This document shows, in pieces, positions 54,028 to 63,975 of a DNA stretch of 64,000 nt (its first letter is position 1; each line of letters starts with the position of its first letter). Source of the DNA: an uncultured beta proteobacterium (GTDB taxonomy: Bacteria; Pseudomonadota; Gammaproteobacteria; Burkholderiales; Burkholderiaceae_C). Both the position numbers and the translations under genes were made by a program. The notes beneath the pieces are model-generated. The model had not been told where the DNA came from and made no database searches. It saw only the letters and a program-made list of their open reading frames with translations. Location of the stretch: the NCBI GenBank assembly GCA_903886275.1, contig CAISLN010000002.1, positions 1 through 64,000 of the forward strand, read 5' to 3'.

Positions 54028-54471
54028 ATGACCGACCTTGTATCGTCCGCGCGCCCCAAGCGACCCGAATTCCGCAACATCAATGCGTTGACAGATCTGC
54101 CCCACTACAAGCTGCCGCCCGCCGGCATTGTTTCGATCCTGCACCGCATCAGCGGCGCGATCCTGTTTTTGCTGATGCCCTTCATCATCTGGATGTTTGA
54201 CACCTCGGTGTCCTCCGAGTACTCCTACGCCCGCTTCACCCATGTCTTCAGTGCCGGCATCGGCGTGGTACCGGGTTGGCTATTCAAGTTGGTGGCGCTG
54301 GCCATCATCTGGGCCTACCTGCATCATTTCATTGCCGGCCTGCGCCACCTCTGGATGGATATCAACCATGCCGTCAGCAAAGAGTTTGGCCATTCATCGG
54401 CCCTCGTCACCCTGGCGCTGGGTACCCTGCTGACCCTGGCGCTGGCCGCCAAACTTTTCGGTCTGTACTGA
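54028..54471 (+). CDS. sdhC: succinate dehydrogenase cytochrome b556 subunit
   Basis: A 147-residue membrane anchor of complex II. RPKRPEFRNINALTDLPHYK, then the quinone-site-like PPAGIVSILHRISGAILFLL (Ser and Arg), and the heme His in YLHHFIAGLRHLWMDINH. Three helices at about 35-57, 78-100 and 121-145. First gene of sdhCDAB. Confidence 0.95.
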   Translation: MTDLVSSARPKRPEFRNINALTDLPHYKLPPAGIVSILHRISGAILFLLMPFIIWMFDTSVSSEYSYARFTHVFSAGIGVVPGWLFKLVALAIIWAYLHHFIAGLRHLWMDINHAVSKEFGHSSALVTLALGTLLTLALAAKLFGLY

Positions 54472-54504
54472 CCGTTTTCCCCAGAACAACAGAAGGAAAT
54501 TCAC

Positions 54505-54870
54505 ATGGCAGTTAACTACGGCTCCAAACGCCTGGCAACCGGCGCACATTACGGCCTGCGCGACTGGCTGGCGCAACGCGTCACCGCTTGCCTGATGGCA
54601 ATCTTCACGGTGATCCTGCTGGCCCAAGTGCTCTTGTCCAAGGGACCTATGGACTACGACAAATGGGCCGGCATCTTCTCTTCGCAGTGGATGAAGTTCC
54701 TGACCTTTGTGGTCATCATCGCCCTGCTCTACCACGCCTGGGTCGGCATCCGCGACATCTGGATGGACTACGTCAAGTCCGTCTCGCTGCGCCTGTCGCT
54801 GCAGGTTCTCTCCATTGTCTGGCTCGTCGGTTGTGCCGGCTGGTCCGTTCAGGTCCTGTGGCGTCTTTGA
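54505..54870 (+). CDS. sdhD: succinate dehydrogenase hydrophobic anchor subunit
   Basis: A 121-residue membrane anchor with three helices. GAHYGLRDWLAQRVTACLMA near the N-terminus and LLYHAWVGIRDIWMDYVKSV with the heme-region His and the quinone-site Asp/Tyr. It lies 33 bases after sdhC with AAGGAA upstream. Confidence 0.95.
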   Translation: MAVNYGSKRLATGAHYGLRDWLAQRVTACLMAIFTVILLAQVLLSKGPMDYDKWAGIFSSQWMKFLTFVVIIALLYHAWVGIRDIWMDYVKSVSLRLSLQVLSIVWLVGCAGWSVQVLWRL

Positions 54871-54912
54871 TAGACCACCGCTAGCGCACCCACTCAATTT
54901 AGGCACTCACAC

Positions 54913-56703
54913 ATGGCTTACCAAGTTACCAAACGCAAATTTGATGTCGTTATCGTCGGCGCCGGCGGCTCCGGCATGCGCGCTTCGCTCCAGCTGGCTC
55001 GCGCCGGTCTGAACGTCGCCGTGCTATCCAAAGTCTTCCCTACCCGTTCGCACACGGTGGCTGCTCAAGGCGGCATCGGCGCCAGCCTGGGCAACATGAA
55101 CGACGACAACTGGCATTACCACTTCTACGATACCGTTAAGGGCGGAGACTGGCTGGGCGACCAAGACGCTATCGAATTCATGTGCCGCGAAGCACCCAAG
55201 GTCGTGTACGACCTGGAGCACATGGGCATGCCCTTCGACCGCAATCCGGACGGCACGATTTACCAACGCCCCTTTGGTGGCCACACCGCCAACTACGGTG
55301 AAAAGGCTGTGGAGCGCGCCTGCGCCGCCGCCGACCGCACCGGTCACGCCATGCTGCACACGCTGTACCAGCAAAACGTGGCAGCCAAGACCAGCTTCTT
55401 TGTCGAGTGGATGGCGCTGGACCTGATTCGCGACTCCGAAGGCGATGTCGTGGGTGTCTCCGCCATGGAAATGGAAACCGGCGATGTGCACATCTTGCAA
55501 GCCAAGACCACGCTGCTGGCTACCGGTGGCGCAGGCCGCATCTTTGCTGCATCCACCAACGCCTTCATCAACACCGGCGACGGACTGGGCATGGCCGCAC
55601 GCGCCGACCTGCCGCTGCAGGACATGGAGTTTTGGCAATTCCACCCCACCGGTGTGGCCGGTGCTGGCGTGCTGCTGACCGAAGGCTGCCGCGGCGAAGG
55701 CGCCATTTTGCTCAACAGCCTGGGCGAACGTTTCATGGAGCGCTATGCGCCCACCCTCAAAGACTTGGCTCCGCGCGACTTCGTATCGCGCTCCATGGAC
55801 CAGGAAATCAAAGAAGGCCGTGGCTGCGGACCCAACAAGGACCATGTGCTTTTGAAGCTCGACCACCTCGGTGCCGAGACCATCATGAAGCGCCTGCCCT
55901 CGGTGTTTGAGATTGGCCACAACTTTGCCAATGTGGACATCACCAAGGAACCGATTCCCGTGGTGCCCACCATCCATTACCAAATGGGTGGTATCCCCAC
56001 CAACATCAATGGCCAGGTGGTGACACGCAAGGGCGATGTAGCCAACGCGATCGTCAACGGGCTGTACGCAGTGGGCGAATGCTCCTGCGTATCGGTGCAC
56101 GGCGCCAACCGCCTGGGCACCAACTCGCTGCTGGACTTGCTGGTGTTTGGCCGCGCTGCGGGCAACCACATTGTCGAGTTCAATAACAAGAACAAGGAAC
56201 ACAAAGAGCTGCCCAAGGACGCGACCGACCGCACCCTGGAACGCCTGGCGCGCCTGGACAACACCACCGGCGGCGAATACGCGCAGGACGTGGCCAATGA
56301 CATCCGCGCTGCCATGCAGCAGCATGCTGGCGTGTTCCGCACCCAAAAGGTGATGGACGAAGGCGTGGTCAAGATTGCCGACCTGCGCGAGCGCGTGAAG
56401 AACATCGGACTCAAAGACAAGTCCAAGGTCTTCAACACCGCACGCATCGAAGCGCTGGAAGTGGACAACCTGATCGAAGCCGCACAGGCCACCATCGTGT
56501 CTGCCGCTGCACGCCATGAAAGCCGTGGCGCCCACACCGTGGACGACTACGCCGACTCGGCCGAGTTCCCCAACGGACGCAATGACAAAGAGTGGCACAA
56601 ACACACCCTGTGGCACAGCGCCGACAACAGCCTGTCCTACAAGTCGGTCCAGATGAAGCCTTTGACCGTGGACTCGGTGCCACTCAAAGTGCGTACCTTC
56701 TAA
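54913..56703 (+). CDS. sdhA: succinate dehydrogenase flavoprotein subunit
   Basis: A 596-residue catalytic subunit oxidising succinate to fumarate. FAD site VIVGAGGSGMRASLQLARAG; covalent-FAD His in RSHTVAAQGGIGASL; substrate region LLTEGCRGEGAILLNSLGER and GANRLGTNSLLDLLVFGRAA. Length is normal. Flavinylation is expected to need sdhE, encoded downstream. Confidence 0.97.
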   Translation: MAYQVTKRKFDVVIVGAGGSGMRASLQLARAGLNVAVLSKVFPTRSHTVAAQGGIGASLGNMNDDNWHYHFYDTVKGGDWLGDQDAIEFMCREAPKVVYDLEHMGMPFDRNPDGTIYQRPFGGHTANYGEKAVERACAAADRTGHAMLHTLYQQNVAAKTSFFVEWMALDLIRDSEGDVVGVSAMEMETGDVHILQAKTTLLATGGAGRIFAASTNAFINTGDGLGMAARADLPLQDMEFWQFHPTGVAGAGVLLTEGCRGEGAILLNSLGERFMERYAPTLKDLAPRDFVSRSMDQEIKEGRGCGPNKDHVLLKLDHLGAETIMKRLPSVFEIGHNFANVDITKEPIPVVPTIHYQMGGIPTNINGQVVTRKGDVANAIVNGLYAVGECSCVSVHGANRLGTNSLLDLLVFGRAAGNHIVEFNNKNKEHKELPKDATDRTLERLARLDNTTGGEYAQDVANDIRAAMQQHAGVFRTQKVMDEGVVKIADLRERVKNIGLKDKSKVFNTARIEALEVDNLIEAAQATIVSAAARHESRGAHTVDDYADSAEFPNGRNDKEWHKHTLWHSADNSLSYKSVQMKPLTVDSVPLKVRTF

Positions 56704-56740
56704 AGCGACCCCTAGCGATACAAACCGCGAGATACTGAAC

Positions 56741-57445
56741 ATGACCCTACGCACTTTCTCCATCTACCGCTACGATCCGGACAAGGACGCCAAGCCCTAC
56801 ATGCAAACCATCCAGGTCGAGTTGGATGGCCAAGAGCGCATGCTGCTAGACGCCCTGATGAAGCTCAAGGCAGTGGACCCCACTATCTCCTTTCGCCGCT
56901 CCTGCCGCGAAGGCGTGTGTGGCTCCGACGCCATGAACATCAACGGCAAAAACGGTCTAGCCTGCCTGACCAATATGCTGTCGCTCACAGGCACCATTGT
57001 CTTAAAGCCCCTGCCTGGCCTGCCCGTGATCCGCGACCTGATCGTGGACATGACGCAGTTCTTCAAGCAGTACAACTCGATCAAGCCCTACCTGATCAAC
57101 GACACCGTGCCGCCCGAGAAGGAACGCCTGCAGAGCCCCGAAGAGCGCGATGAGCTCAATGGCCTGTACGAGTGCATTCTGTGCGCCAGCTGCTCCACCA
57201 GCTGCCCAAGCTTCTGGTGGAACCCGGACAAGTTTGTCGGCCCCGCAGGTCTCCTGCAGGCCTACCGCTTCTTGGCCGACAGCCGCGACCAGGCCACGGC
57301 CGAGCGTCTGGACAATCTGGAAGATCCGTACCGACTGTTTCGCTGCCACACCATCATGAATTGTGTTGACGTTTGCCCCAAGGGTTTAAACCCCACCCGG
57401 GCCATCGGCAAGATCAAGGAAATGATGGTCCTGCGTACGGTCTAG
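56741..57445 (+). CDS. sdhB: succinate dehydrogenase iron-sulfur subunit
   Basis: A 234-residue electron-transfer subunit with three clusters. [2Fe-2S] ligands in RRSCREGVCGSDAMNINGKN and ACLTN; [4Fe-4S] ligands CILCASCSTSCP; [3Fe-4S] ligands in CHTIMNCVDVCPKGLNP. It passes electrons from SdhA to ubiquinone at SdhCD. Confidence 0.97.
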   Translation: MTLRTFSIYRYDPDKDAKPYMQTIQVELDGQERMLLDALMKLKAVDPTISFRRSCREGVCGSDAMNINGKNGLACLTNMLSLTGTIVLKPLPGLPVIRDLIVDMTQFFKQYNSIKPYLINDTVPPEKERLQSPEERDELNGLYECILCASCSTSCPSFWWNPDKFVGPAGLLQAYRFLADSRDQATAERLDNLEDPYRLFRCHTIMNCVDVCPKGLNPTRAIGKIKEMMVLRTV

Positions 57446-57447
57446 CA

Positions 57448-57819
57448 ATGGCCCCCACGCTTCCCGCTGCCCAAACAGGACTTTCGGCTGCCTGTGACAA
57501 GCTGCCAGCCGAGGAGGCGAATGCCGGCGGCCCGTCGGAGAATGGCCACGCTTTGGTCGATGAACGGGCCTTGAGCAAGCTGCGCTGGCGTTGCCGGCGC
57601 GGTCTGCTGGAAAACGATTTGTTTATCGAGCGGTTTTTCAACCGCTTCAGCGCGACCCTTTCCGTCCGCCAGGCCGATGCACTGGGTGCCCTGATGGAAT
57701 TGAGCGACAACGATTTGCTCGACGTGCAATTGGCACGGAAATCGCTGCTGCAGGTAGATGCACAACTCGACACCGAAGATGTGCGTGAAGTTTTAAAAAT
57801 GTTGAGAGAACCTCTCTGA
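57448..57819 (+). CDS. sdhE: FAD assembly factor SdhE (succinate dehydrogenase assembly factor 2 family)
   Basis: A 123-residue protein that promotes covalent FAD attachment to SdhA. The conserved core is [20 protein letters not shown] (RGxxE motif) followed by [20 protein letters not shown]. The N-terminal 45 residues are an extra Ala/Pro-rich extension compared with the about 80-90-residue family norm. The start is ATG 57448, two bases after the sdhB stop. It converts the operon into sdhCDABE followed by gltA. Confidence 0.9.
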   Translation: MAPTLPAAQTGLSAACDKLPAEEANAGGPSENGHALVDERALSKLRWRCRRGLLENDLFIERFFNRFSATLSVRQADALGALMELSDNDLLDVQLARKSLLQVDAQLDTEDVREVLKMLREPL

Positions 57820-57829
57820 AAGGCCAAAG

Positions 57830-59140
57830 ATGAAACTAGCTGACAACAAAGCCACCATGTCGTTCAGTAACGGCGCACCCAGCGTTGAGATGCCGATTTA
57901 CCAGGGCTCGGTAGGCCCTGACGTGATCGACATCCGCAAGCTGTATGCGCAGACCGGCATGTTCACCTATGACCCTGGCTTTTTGTCCACGGCGTCCTGC
58001 CAGTCCGCCATCACCTATATCGATGGCGACAAGGGCGAACTCCTGTACCGCGGCTACCCGATCGAACAGTTGGCCGTGAACTGCGACTTCATGGAAACCT
58101 GCCACCTGCTCTTGTACGGCAACCTGCCCAATGCAAGCGCCAAGGCTGATTTCACCAAGCGTGTGTCCAACCACACCATGGTCAATGAGCAGATGCAATT
58201 TTTCCTGCGTGGCTTTCGCCGCGACGCGCACCCCATGGCCATCATGACCGGCTTGGTGGGCGCCCTGTCGGCCTTCTACCACGACAGCACGGACATCACC
58301 AATCCCGAGCACCGTGAAATTTCGGCCATCCGCCTGATTGCCAAACTGCCCACCCTGGTGGCCATGGCTTACAAGTACAGCGCCGGTCAGCCCTACATGT
58401 ACCCCAAGAACAACCTGAGCTACGCCGGCAACTTCATGCACATGATGTTCGCCACGCCTTGCGAAGACTATGTGGTGAACCCGGTGATCGAACGTGCGAT
58501 CGACCGCATCTTCATTCTGCACGCCGACCACGAGCAAAACGCTTCGACATCGACGGTGCGCCTGTGCGGCTCCTCCGGCACCAACCCGTTTGCGGCGATT
58601 GCTGCTGGTGTGGCCTGCCTCTGGGGCCCTGCCCACGGCGGTGCCAACGAGGCCTGCCTGAACATGCTCGAAGACATCCAGAAGATGGGCGGCATCTCCA
58701 AGGTCGGCGAGTTCATGAACCAGGTCAAGGACAAAAACTCCGGCGTCAAGCTGATGGGCTTTGGCCACCGCGTGTACAAGAACTACGACCCGCGTGCCAA
58801 GCTCATGCAAGAAACCTGCAAGGAAGTGCTCGCTGCTCTGGGCCTGGAAAACGATCCCCTGTTCAAGCTGGCCATGGCGCTGGAAAAGATCGCGCTGGAA
58901 GACGACTACTTCGTGCAGCGCAAGCTCTACCCGAACGTGGACTTCTACTCCGGCATCGTGCAACGCGCCATCGGTATCCCCGTGGGCCTGTTCACCGCAG
59001 TGTTCGCCCTGGCCCGCACCGTGGGCTGGATTGCACAGCTCAATGAAATGATTGGCGACCCCGAGTACAAAATCGGTCGTCCGCGTCAGCTCTTCACCGG
59101 CTCCGTGCGCCGCGAAGTGTTGCCGATTGCACAACGCTAA
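57830..59140 (+). CDS. gltA: citrate synthase (type II)
   Basis: A 436-residue enzyme condensing oxaloacetate and acetyl-CoA. Active-site regions: [39 protein letters not shown] (His), and [20 protein letters not shown] (His and Arg), with an Asp-bearing [19 protein letters not shown]. Length fits the hexameric, NADH-sensitive type of Gram-negative bacteria. It starts 10 bases after sdhE and ends at a strong terminator. Confidence 0.97.
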   Translation: MKLADNKATMSFSNGAPSVEMPIYQGSVGPDVIDIRKLYAQTGMFTYDPGFLSTASCQSAITYIDGDKGELLYRGYPIEQLAVNCDFMETCHLLLYGNLPNASAKADFTKRVSNHTMVNEQMQFFLRGFRRDAHPMAIMTGLVGALSAFYHDSTDITNPEHREISAIRLIAKLPTLVAMAYKYSAGQPYMYPKNNLSYAGNFMHMMFATPCEDYVVNPVIERAIDRIFILHADHEQNASTSTVRLCGSSGTNPFAAIAAGVACLWGPAHGGANEACLNMLEDIQKMGGISKVGEFMNQVKDKNSGVKLMGFGHRVYKNYDPRAKLMQETCKEVLAALGLENDPLFKLAMALEKIALEDDYFVQRKLYPNVDFYSGIVQRAIGIPVGLFTAVFALARTVGWIAQLNEMIGDPEYKIGRPRQLFTGSVRREVLPIAQR

Positions 59141-59165
59141 GTTCAAGCGCTGAGCCAAGAGGCTG

Positions 59166-59201
59166 AAAAGCCCGCCCACGGCAACGTAGGCGGGCTTTTT
59201 T
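59166..59201 (+). terminator. intrinsic terminator after gltA
   Basis: AAAAGCCCGCC, a 12-base loop, GGCGGGCTTTTTT. It ends the sdh-gltA operon; the A-run on the left could also act on the convergent XRE-type gene. Confidence 0.9.
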
Positions 59202-59243
59202 ACGTGCGGTGTCGGATGGCGCAGGGGGGGGCGACTGCACCGA

Positions 59244-60017
59244 TCAGCGCAAGGGCGCCAGGCACACCAGCTTGCATTCGACCTGAGAGGCCACCAGCAG
59301 CGTGGTTTGCTGGTAGCGGTCTATGCCACCTTGCGCGTTGCAAAAACCGCGCTCACCACCCTCGCGGTGCAATACGGTCTGCGCGCGCCACAGCTTGGTG
59401 AACAGCTTGCTCTGCGCCGACAGCTCATCCACCAGCGCCTGCATGGCTGCATCGCGCGGGCGGCGACTGAGGTCGGCGCGGAACTCAGCCACCAGGCGCT
59501 GCGCGCGCTCCGGCCAGTCCGCAATCAGGCTTTGGGCCGCCTCCGATAAAAAAACATAGCGCAACAAATTTTTTTCTGCGCCCTGGTCCAGCCAACCGGT
59601 GAACAGTTTTTCTGCCGCCTTGTTCCAAGCCCTTGCCGTCCACAAATGGTCCAACAGATAGGCCGGCACCTTCATCAGCAGGGGCAAGGCCAGCACATGC
59701 GCGGCGATGTCGGTAGGCGGCTCACCCGGCTCTACCGGATCGCGCCGTCCGGCCAGATCAAACAGCGAGGCCCGCTCGGCCGGGTTCAGGCGCAAGGCCT
59801 CGGCCAGGCGCGCCAACGCGGCCGCCGAGGCCGAGACATCACGCCCCTGCTCCAGCCAGGTGATCCAGGTCAGGCCCACGCCCGCAGCATCGGCCAGTTC
59901 TTCGCGGCGCCAGCCGGGTGTGCGCCTGCGCGCCAGCGACTTGCCGGAGATTGGCAAACGCTCGCGGTGGGCGCGGATAAAAGTGCCCAACATGGCACGC
60001 GGATTGGCTTCGGTCAT
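59244..60017 (-). CDS. XRE-type regulator with MmyB-like ligand-binding domain
   Basis: A 257-residue helix-turn-helix regulator. The HTH is at about 10-75 ([60 protein letters not shown]). The C-terminal MmyB-like domain follows ([40 protein letters not shown]). Such proteins often repress a neighbouring gene of unknown effector. Its start at 60017 is next to an 18-bp inverted repeat, implying autoregulation, and it diverges from leuC. The target is unknown. Confidence 0.85.
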   Translation of the reverse strand: MTEANPRAMLGTFIRAHRERLPISGKSLARRRTPGWRREELADAAGVGLTWITWLEQGRDVSASAAALARLAEALRLNPAERASLFDLAGRRDPVEPGEPPTDIAAHVLALPLLMKVPAYLLDHLWTARAWNKAAEKLFTGWLDQGAEKNLLRYVFLSEAAQSLIADWPERAQRLVAEFRADLSRRPRDAAMQALVDELSAQSKLFTKLWRAQTVLHREGGERGFCNAQGGIDRYQQTTLLVASQVECKLVCLAPLR

Positions 60018-60023
60018 GGTGCT

Positions 60024-60041
60024 ATTTATACCAGTATAAAT
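60024..60041. promoter_or_regulatory. 18-bp inverted repeat, probable operator of the XRE-type gene
   Basis: ATTTATAC-ca-GTATAAAT, a perfect 8-2-8 repeat starting 6 bases before the regulator's start codon and 68 bases before leuC. Its position and symmetry fit autorepression. Confidence 0.65.
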
Positions 60042-60109
60042 TTGCTTCTTGTACCCGTTTAAAAACCGGCGCACCATCGCCACTCCATTTGGCTAAGAAG
60101 GAAACATCC

Positions 60110-61558
60110 ATGGGTCGCACGCTGTATGACAAGCTCTGGGACGAACACGTCGTCCACACCGAAGAAGACGGCACCTGCGTCCTCTACATAGATCGCCACT
60201 TGGTGCACGAGGTCACCAGCCCGCAGGCCTTTGAAGGCCTGCGCGAAACCGGCCGCAAGGTCTGGCGTGTCAGCTCCATCGTCGCCACCGCCGACCACAA
60301 CACCCCCACCACCGGTTGGGAGCGCGGCTATGACGGCATCACCGACCCGACCAGCAAAGAGCAGGTCACCACGCTGGACCACAACATCAGCGAATTCGGC
60401 GCCGCGGCCTACTTCCCCTTCCTCTCCAAGCGCCAAGGCATCGTGCATGTCATTGGGCCTGAAAACGGTGCCACCCTGCCCGGCATGACCGTGGTTTGCG
60501 GCGACTCACACACCTCCACGCACGGCGCCTTTGGTGCGCTGGCGCATGGCATTGGCACCAGCGAGGTTGAGCATGTGATGGCCACGCAAACCCTGCTGGC
60601 CAAGAAGGCCCAGAACCTGTTGATCAAGGTCGAGGGCACGACGATCAAGGGCATCACCGCCAAGGACATCGTGCTGGCCATCATCGGCAAAATAGGCACG
60701 GCAGGCGGCACCGGTTACACCATCGAGTTCGGTGGCTCGGCCATCCGCGCGCTGAGCATGGAGGGCCGCATGACGGTCTGCAACATGGCCATTGAAGCGG
60801 GCGCGCGCGCCGGTCTGGTGGCGGTGGATGACAAGACCATTGCCTACGTCAAGGGCCGGCCCCTTTCGCCCGGCGCCAATGCAGCCACTGCTGAGGCCGC
60901 CGCCGTTGAATGGGACCAGGCCGTTACCTACTGGCAGACCCTGCACAGCGATGCCGATGCCCGCTTTGACAGCGTGGTGGAGCTCGATGCCGCCCTGATC
61001 GTGCCGCAAGTGACCTGGGGCACCTCGCCCGAAATGGTGCTGGGCATTGACGCCTGCGTGCCAGACCCGGACAAGGAAAAAGATGCCAACAAGCGCAGTG
61101 CGATTGAACGCGCCCTGACCTATATGGGCCTGGAGCCGGGCAAGCCCTTGAACGATATTTTTGTGGACAAGGTGTTCATTGGCTCCTGCACCAACAGCCG
61201 CATCGAAGACATGCGCGAGGCCGCTGCCGTGGTCAAGAAGCTGGGCCAAAAAGTGGCCAAGAACATCAAGCTGGCGCTGGTGGTACCGGGCTCCGGACTG
61301 GTTAAAGACCAGGCCGAGCGCGAAGGCCTGCACGAGATCTTTATCGCAGCAGGTTTTGAATGGCGTGAACCCGGTTGCTCCATGTGCCTGGCCATGAATG
61401 CCGACCGACTGGAGCCGGGCGAGCGCTGCGCCTCGACCAGCAACCGCAACTTCGAAGGCCGCCAGGGCGCGGGGGGTCGCACCCATCTGGTCAGCCCGGC
61501 CATGGCGGCAGCCGCGGCCATCCACGGCCATTTTGTTGACATCCGCAAGTTCAGCTAA
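60110..61558 (+). CDS. leuC: 3-isopropylmalate dehydratase large subunit
   Basis: A 482-residue [4Fe-4S] enzyme that, with LeuD, isomerises 2- to 3-isopropylmalate. [20 protein letters not shown] start; [20 protein letters not shown]; cluster Cys in [16 protein letters not shown] and [20 protein letters not shown] seven bases before ATG 60110 fixes the start. Head of the leu operon. Confidence 0.97.
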   Translation: MGRTLYDKLWDEHVVHTEEDGTCVLYIDRHLVHEVTSPQAFEGLRETGRKVWRVSSIVATADHNTPTTGWERGYDGITDPTSKEQVTTLDHNISEFGAAAYFPFLSKRQGIVHVIGPENGATLPGMTVVCGDSHTSTHGAFGALAHGIGTSEVEHVMATQTLLAKKAQNLLIKVEGTTIKGITAKDIVLAIIGKIGTAGGTGYTIEFGGSAIRALSMEGRMTVCNMAIEAGARAGLVAVDDKTIAYVKGRPLSPGANAATAEAAAVEWDQAVTYWQTLHSDADARFDSVVELDAALIVPQVTWGTSPEMVLGIDACVPDPDKEKDANKRSAIERALTYMGLEPGKPLNDIFVDKVFIGSCTNSRIEDMREAAAVVKKLGQKVAKNIKLALVVPGSGLVKDQAEREGLHEIFIAAGFEWREPGCSMCLAMNADRLEPGERCASTSNRNFEGRQGAGGRTHLVSPAMAAAAAIHGHFVDIRKFS

Positions 61559-61568
61559 GGAGCACTCC

Positions 61569-61697
61569 ATGAAAAAAATCTTCACGCTTTGTATGGTGGC
61601 CGGCCTGCTGCTAGTGGCCGGTTGCAACACCGTCAAGGGCATGGGCCAAGACATTAAAAAGGCCGGCGAAAAAATTGAAGGCGCAGCGCAAAAATGA
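61569..61697 (+). CDS. entericidin-like small lipoprotein
   Basis: A 42-residue exported lipoprotein: [19 protein letters not shown] is signal peptide plus lipobox (VAGC, lipid on Cys19), and the mature part [23 protein letters not shown] is the amphipathic entericidin pattern. In E. coli ecnA/ecnB are antidote/bacteriolysis peptides; the role here is unknown. AGGAGCA lies upstream. It sits between leuC and leuD, and its stop overlaps the leuD start (ATGA), so it is coexpressed with leucine synthesis. Confidence 0.85.
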   Translation: MKKIFTLCMVAGLLLVAGCNTVKGMGQDIKKAGEKIEGAAQK

Positions 61698-62344
61698 AAA
61701 ACTTCACCGTACACAAGGGGCTGGTGGCGCCCATGGACCGCGAGAACGTGGACACCGATGCCATCATCCCGAAGCAGTTCCTCAAGTCCATCCGCAAGAC
61801 CGGCTTTGGCCAGAACCTGTTTGACGAATGGCGCTACCTGGACGCGGGCTTCCCCGGCCAAGACCCTGCCAGCCGCAAACCCAATCCGGACTTTGTGCTG
61901 AACCTGCCGCGCTATGCCGGCGCCTCCATCCTGCTGGCACGCAAAAATTTCGGCTGCGGCTCCAGCCGCGAGCATGCACCATGGGCGCTGGACCAGTTTG
62001 GCTTCAGGGCCATCATCGCGCCCAGCTATGCCGACATCTTCTTCAACAACAGCTTCAAGAACGGCCTGCTGCCGATTGTTTTACCCGAGGCCCAAGTGGA
62101 CCAGCTGTTCAGCGAGGCGCTGGCCTTCCCCGGCTACCAACTGACCATTGACTTGGAGCGCCAGCGGGTGCTCAAACCGGACGGAGAAGAACTGCCGTTT
62201 GAAGTCCAGGGTTTCCGCAAATACTGCCTGCTCAACGGCTTTGACGACATCGGACTGACCCTGCGCCATGCCGACAAAATCAAGGCCTTTGAGTCCGAGC
62301 GACTGACGCAAAAGCCCTGGCTGGCCCGCAGCATGGTGAGCTAA
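61694..62344 (+). CDS. leuD: 3-isopropylmalate dehydratase small subunit
   Basis: A 216-residue swivel-domain partner of Leu[35 protein letters not shown], the [20 protein letters not shown] substrate loop and [20 protein letters not shown] are family marks. The start overlaps the small lipoprotein stop. Confidence 0.97.
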   Translation: MKNFTVHKGLVAPMDRENVDTDAIIPKQFLKSIRKTGFGQNLFDEWRYLDAGFPGQDPASRKPNPDFVLNLPRYAGASILLARKNFGCGSSREHAPWALDQFGFRAIIAPSYADIFFNNSFKNGLLPIVLPEAQVDQLFSEALAFPGYQLTIDLERQRVLKPDGEELPFEVQGFRKYCLLNGFDDIGLTLRHADKIKAFESERLTQKPWLARSMVS

Positions 62345-62347
62345 ACC

Positions 62348-62680
62348 ATGAGCGACGCACCCTTTGCCAAGTTGCCCGCACCGCCCTACTACGCGGTGAT
62401 ATTTTCTTCGCTGCGCACGGCGGGTGATGCGGGTTACGGCGCCATGGGGGAGCGCATGGTGACACTGGCTAAGGAGCAGCCCGGCTTTCTGGGCGTGGAA
62501 AGCGCGCGCGATGCCGATGGCTTTGGCATCACCGTGTCCTACTGGATCGACGAGATGAGCATCCGCGCCTGGAAGAACCACGCCGAGCACCGCATCGCGC
62601 AAGAGGCCGGCATGCAAGGCTGGTACGAACATTACGAAACGCGCGTGGCCAAGGTCGAGCGCGCCTATTCATTCAAATAA
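62348..62680 (+). CDS. antibiotic-biosynthesis-monooxygenase-like (ABM) domain protein
   Basis: A 110-residue dimeric alpha-beta barrel protein: [40 protein letters not shown] and ISYW-like [20 protein letters not shown]. The ABM name is historical; many relatives degrade heme or reactive small molecules, or have unknown roles. It starts 4 bases after leuD and ends 12 bases before leuB, so it is a member of the leu operon transcript. No evidence ties it to leucine chemistry. Confidence 0.85.
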   Translation: MSDAPFAKLPAPPYYAVIFSSLRTAGDAGYGAMGERMVTLAKEQPGFLGVESARDADGFGITVSYWIDEMSIRAWKNHAEHRIAQEAGMQGWYEHYETRVAKVERAYSFK

Positions 62681-62691
62681 CTGGAACCCCT

Positions 62692-63759
62692 ATGAAAATC
62701 GCAGTACTCCCCGGTGATGGCATCGGCACAGAAATCGTTGCTGAAGCCGTCAAGGTCTTGAAGGTCTTGGACCTGCCGCTGGAAATGGAAACCGCCCTGG
62801 TCGGTGGCGCCGCTTACGAGGCCCATGGCCACCCTTTGCCAGAGTCCACACTGAAGCTGGCGATGGCGTCTGACGCCGTTTTGTTCGGTGCCGTGGGCGA
62901 CTGGAAGTACGACAAGCTGGACCGCCCGCTGCGCCCCGAGCAAGCCATTTTGGGCCTGCGCAAAAACATGGGTCTGTTTGCCAACTTCCGTCCGGCCATT
63001 TGCTATGAGCAGCTCGTGGGCGCTTCCAGCCTCAAGCCCGAGCTGATCTCTGGCCTAGACATCCTCATCATCCGCGAGCTCACCGGAGACATTTATTTTG
63101 GCCAACCGCGTGGCCGGCGCATTGCCACCGACGGCCATTTCCCCGGAGCCGAAGAAGCCTTTGACACCATGCGCTACAGCCGCCCGGAGATCGAGCGCAT
63201 CGCCCATGTCGCCTTCCAAGCCGCCCAGAAGCGCAGCAAGCGCGTAACCAGCGTGGACAAGAACAATGTGCTAGAGACCTCCCAACTCTGGAAGGACGTG
63301 ATGATTGAAGTCGCCCAGCAATACCCCGACGTGGCGCTGGACCATATGCTGGTGGACAACGCCGCCATGCAACTGGTCAAGGCGCCCAAGGCCTTTGACG
63401 TACTGGTTACCGGCAATATGTTTGGTGACATCTTGAGCGACGAGGCTTCCATGCTCACCGGCTCGATTGGCATGCTGCCCTCGGCCAGCCTGAACGCACA
63501 AGGCCAGGGCCTGTATGAGCCCAGCCATGGCAGCGCGCCCGACATTGCCGGCAAAGGAATTGCCAACCCTCTGGCCACCATCCTGAGTGTGGCCATGATG
63601 CTGCGCTTTAGCCTGAACCAGGAAGCCGCTGCTCTGCGCATTGAAGCCGCCGTGCAAAAGGTGTTGCAGCAGGGCTTGCGCACCGGCGACATCTACAGCG
63701 AAGGCACTACCCGTGTGAGCACGGTGCAAATGGGCGATGCCGTCGCCCGGGCGCTGTAA
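62692..63759 (+). CDS. leuB: 3-isopropylmalate dehydrogenase
   Basis: A 355-residue NAD-dependent oxidative decarboxylase. [52 protein letters not shown], the Arg-rich FGQPRGRR loop, [13 protein letters not shown] and [20 protein letters not shown]. The start is ATG 62692, 12 bases after the ABM gene. asd follows about 216 bases later. Confidence 0.97.
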   Translation: MKIAVLPGDGIGTEIVAEAVKVLKVLDLPLEMETALVGGAAYEAHGHPLPESTLKLAMASDAVLFGAVGDWKYDKLDRPLRPEQAILGLRKNMGLFANFRPAICYEQLVGASSLKPELISGLDILIIRELTGDIYFGQPRGRRIATDGHFPGAEEAFDTMRYSRPEIERIAHVAFQAAQKRSKRVTSVDKNNVLETSQLWKDVMIEVAQQYPDVALDHMLVDNAAMQLVKAPKAFDVLVTGNMFGDILSDEASMLTGSIGMLPSASLNAQGQGLYEPSHGSAPDIAGKGIANPLATILSVAMMLRFSLNQEAAALRIEAAVQKVLQQGLRTGDIYSEGTTRVSTVQMGDAVARAL

Positions 63760-63782
63760 GCCTTGACCTTACAATACCGCCC

Positions 63783-63890
63783 ATGCAACACAACGACAGC
63801 CCAAGCTTTGAACGGTCTACCGTTTGCGCTTTTGCCTGCGTTCGCGTTGCAGCGGCGGGGTCCATGGTGACCAAGACAATTACCGGCTGA
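63783..63890 (+). CDS. short ORF between leuB and asd
   Basis: A 35-codon frame, MQHNDSPSFERSTVCAFACV continuing to RVAAAGSMVTKTITG. It has no strong ribosome-binding site. It may be chance, a leader peptide, or a small unknown gene in the leuB-asd gap. No regulatory codon run (for example Leu or Thr) is present, so a classical attenuation peptide is unlikely. The rest of the 216-base gap shows only a TACAAT-like box near 63770. Confidence 0.25.
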   Translation: MQHNDSPSFERSTVCAFACVRVAAAGSMVTKTITG

Positions 63891-63975
63891 CACAGCCCGG
63901 TTCGTCGCGCCCCTACCGGCCAGACGAGCCGGGCAGATGAAATTCTCTATCGAATAATCTGAAAGGGCTTTAGCA

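Noticed and set aside
55024..56763. A 579-codon frame antisense to sdhA
   Set aside because: It mirrors the sdhA codon bias, has no ribosome-binding site and no domain; sdhA is unmistakable.
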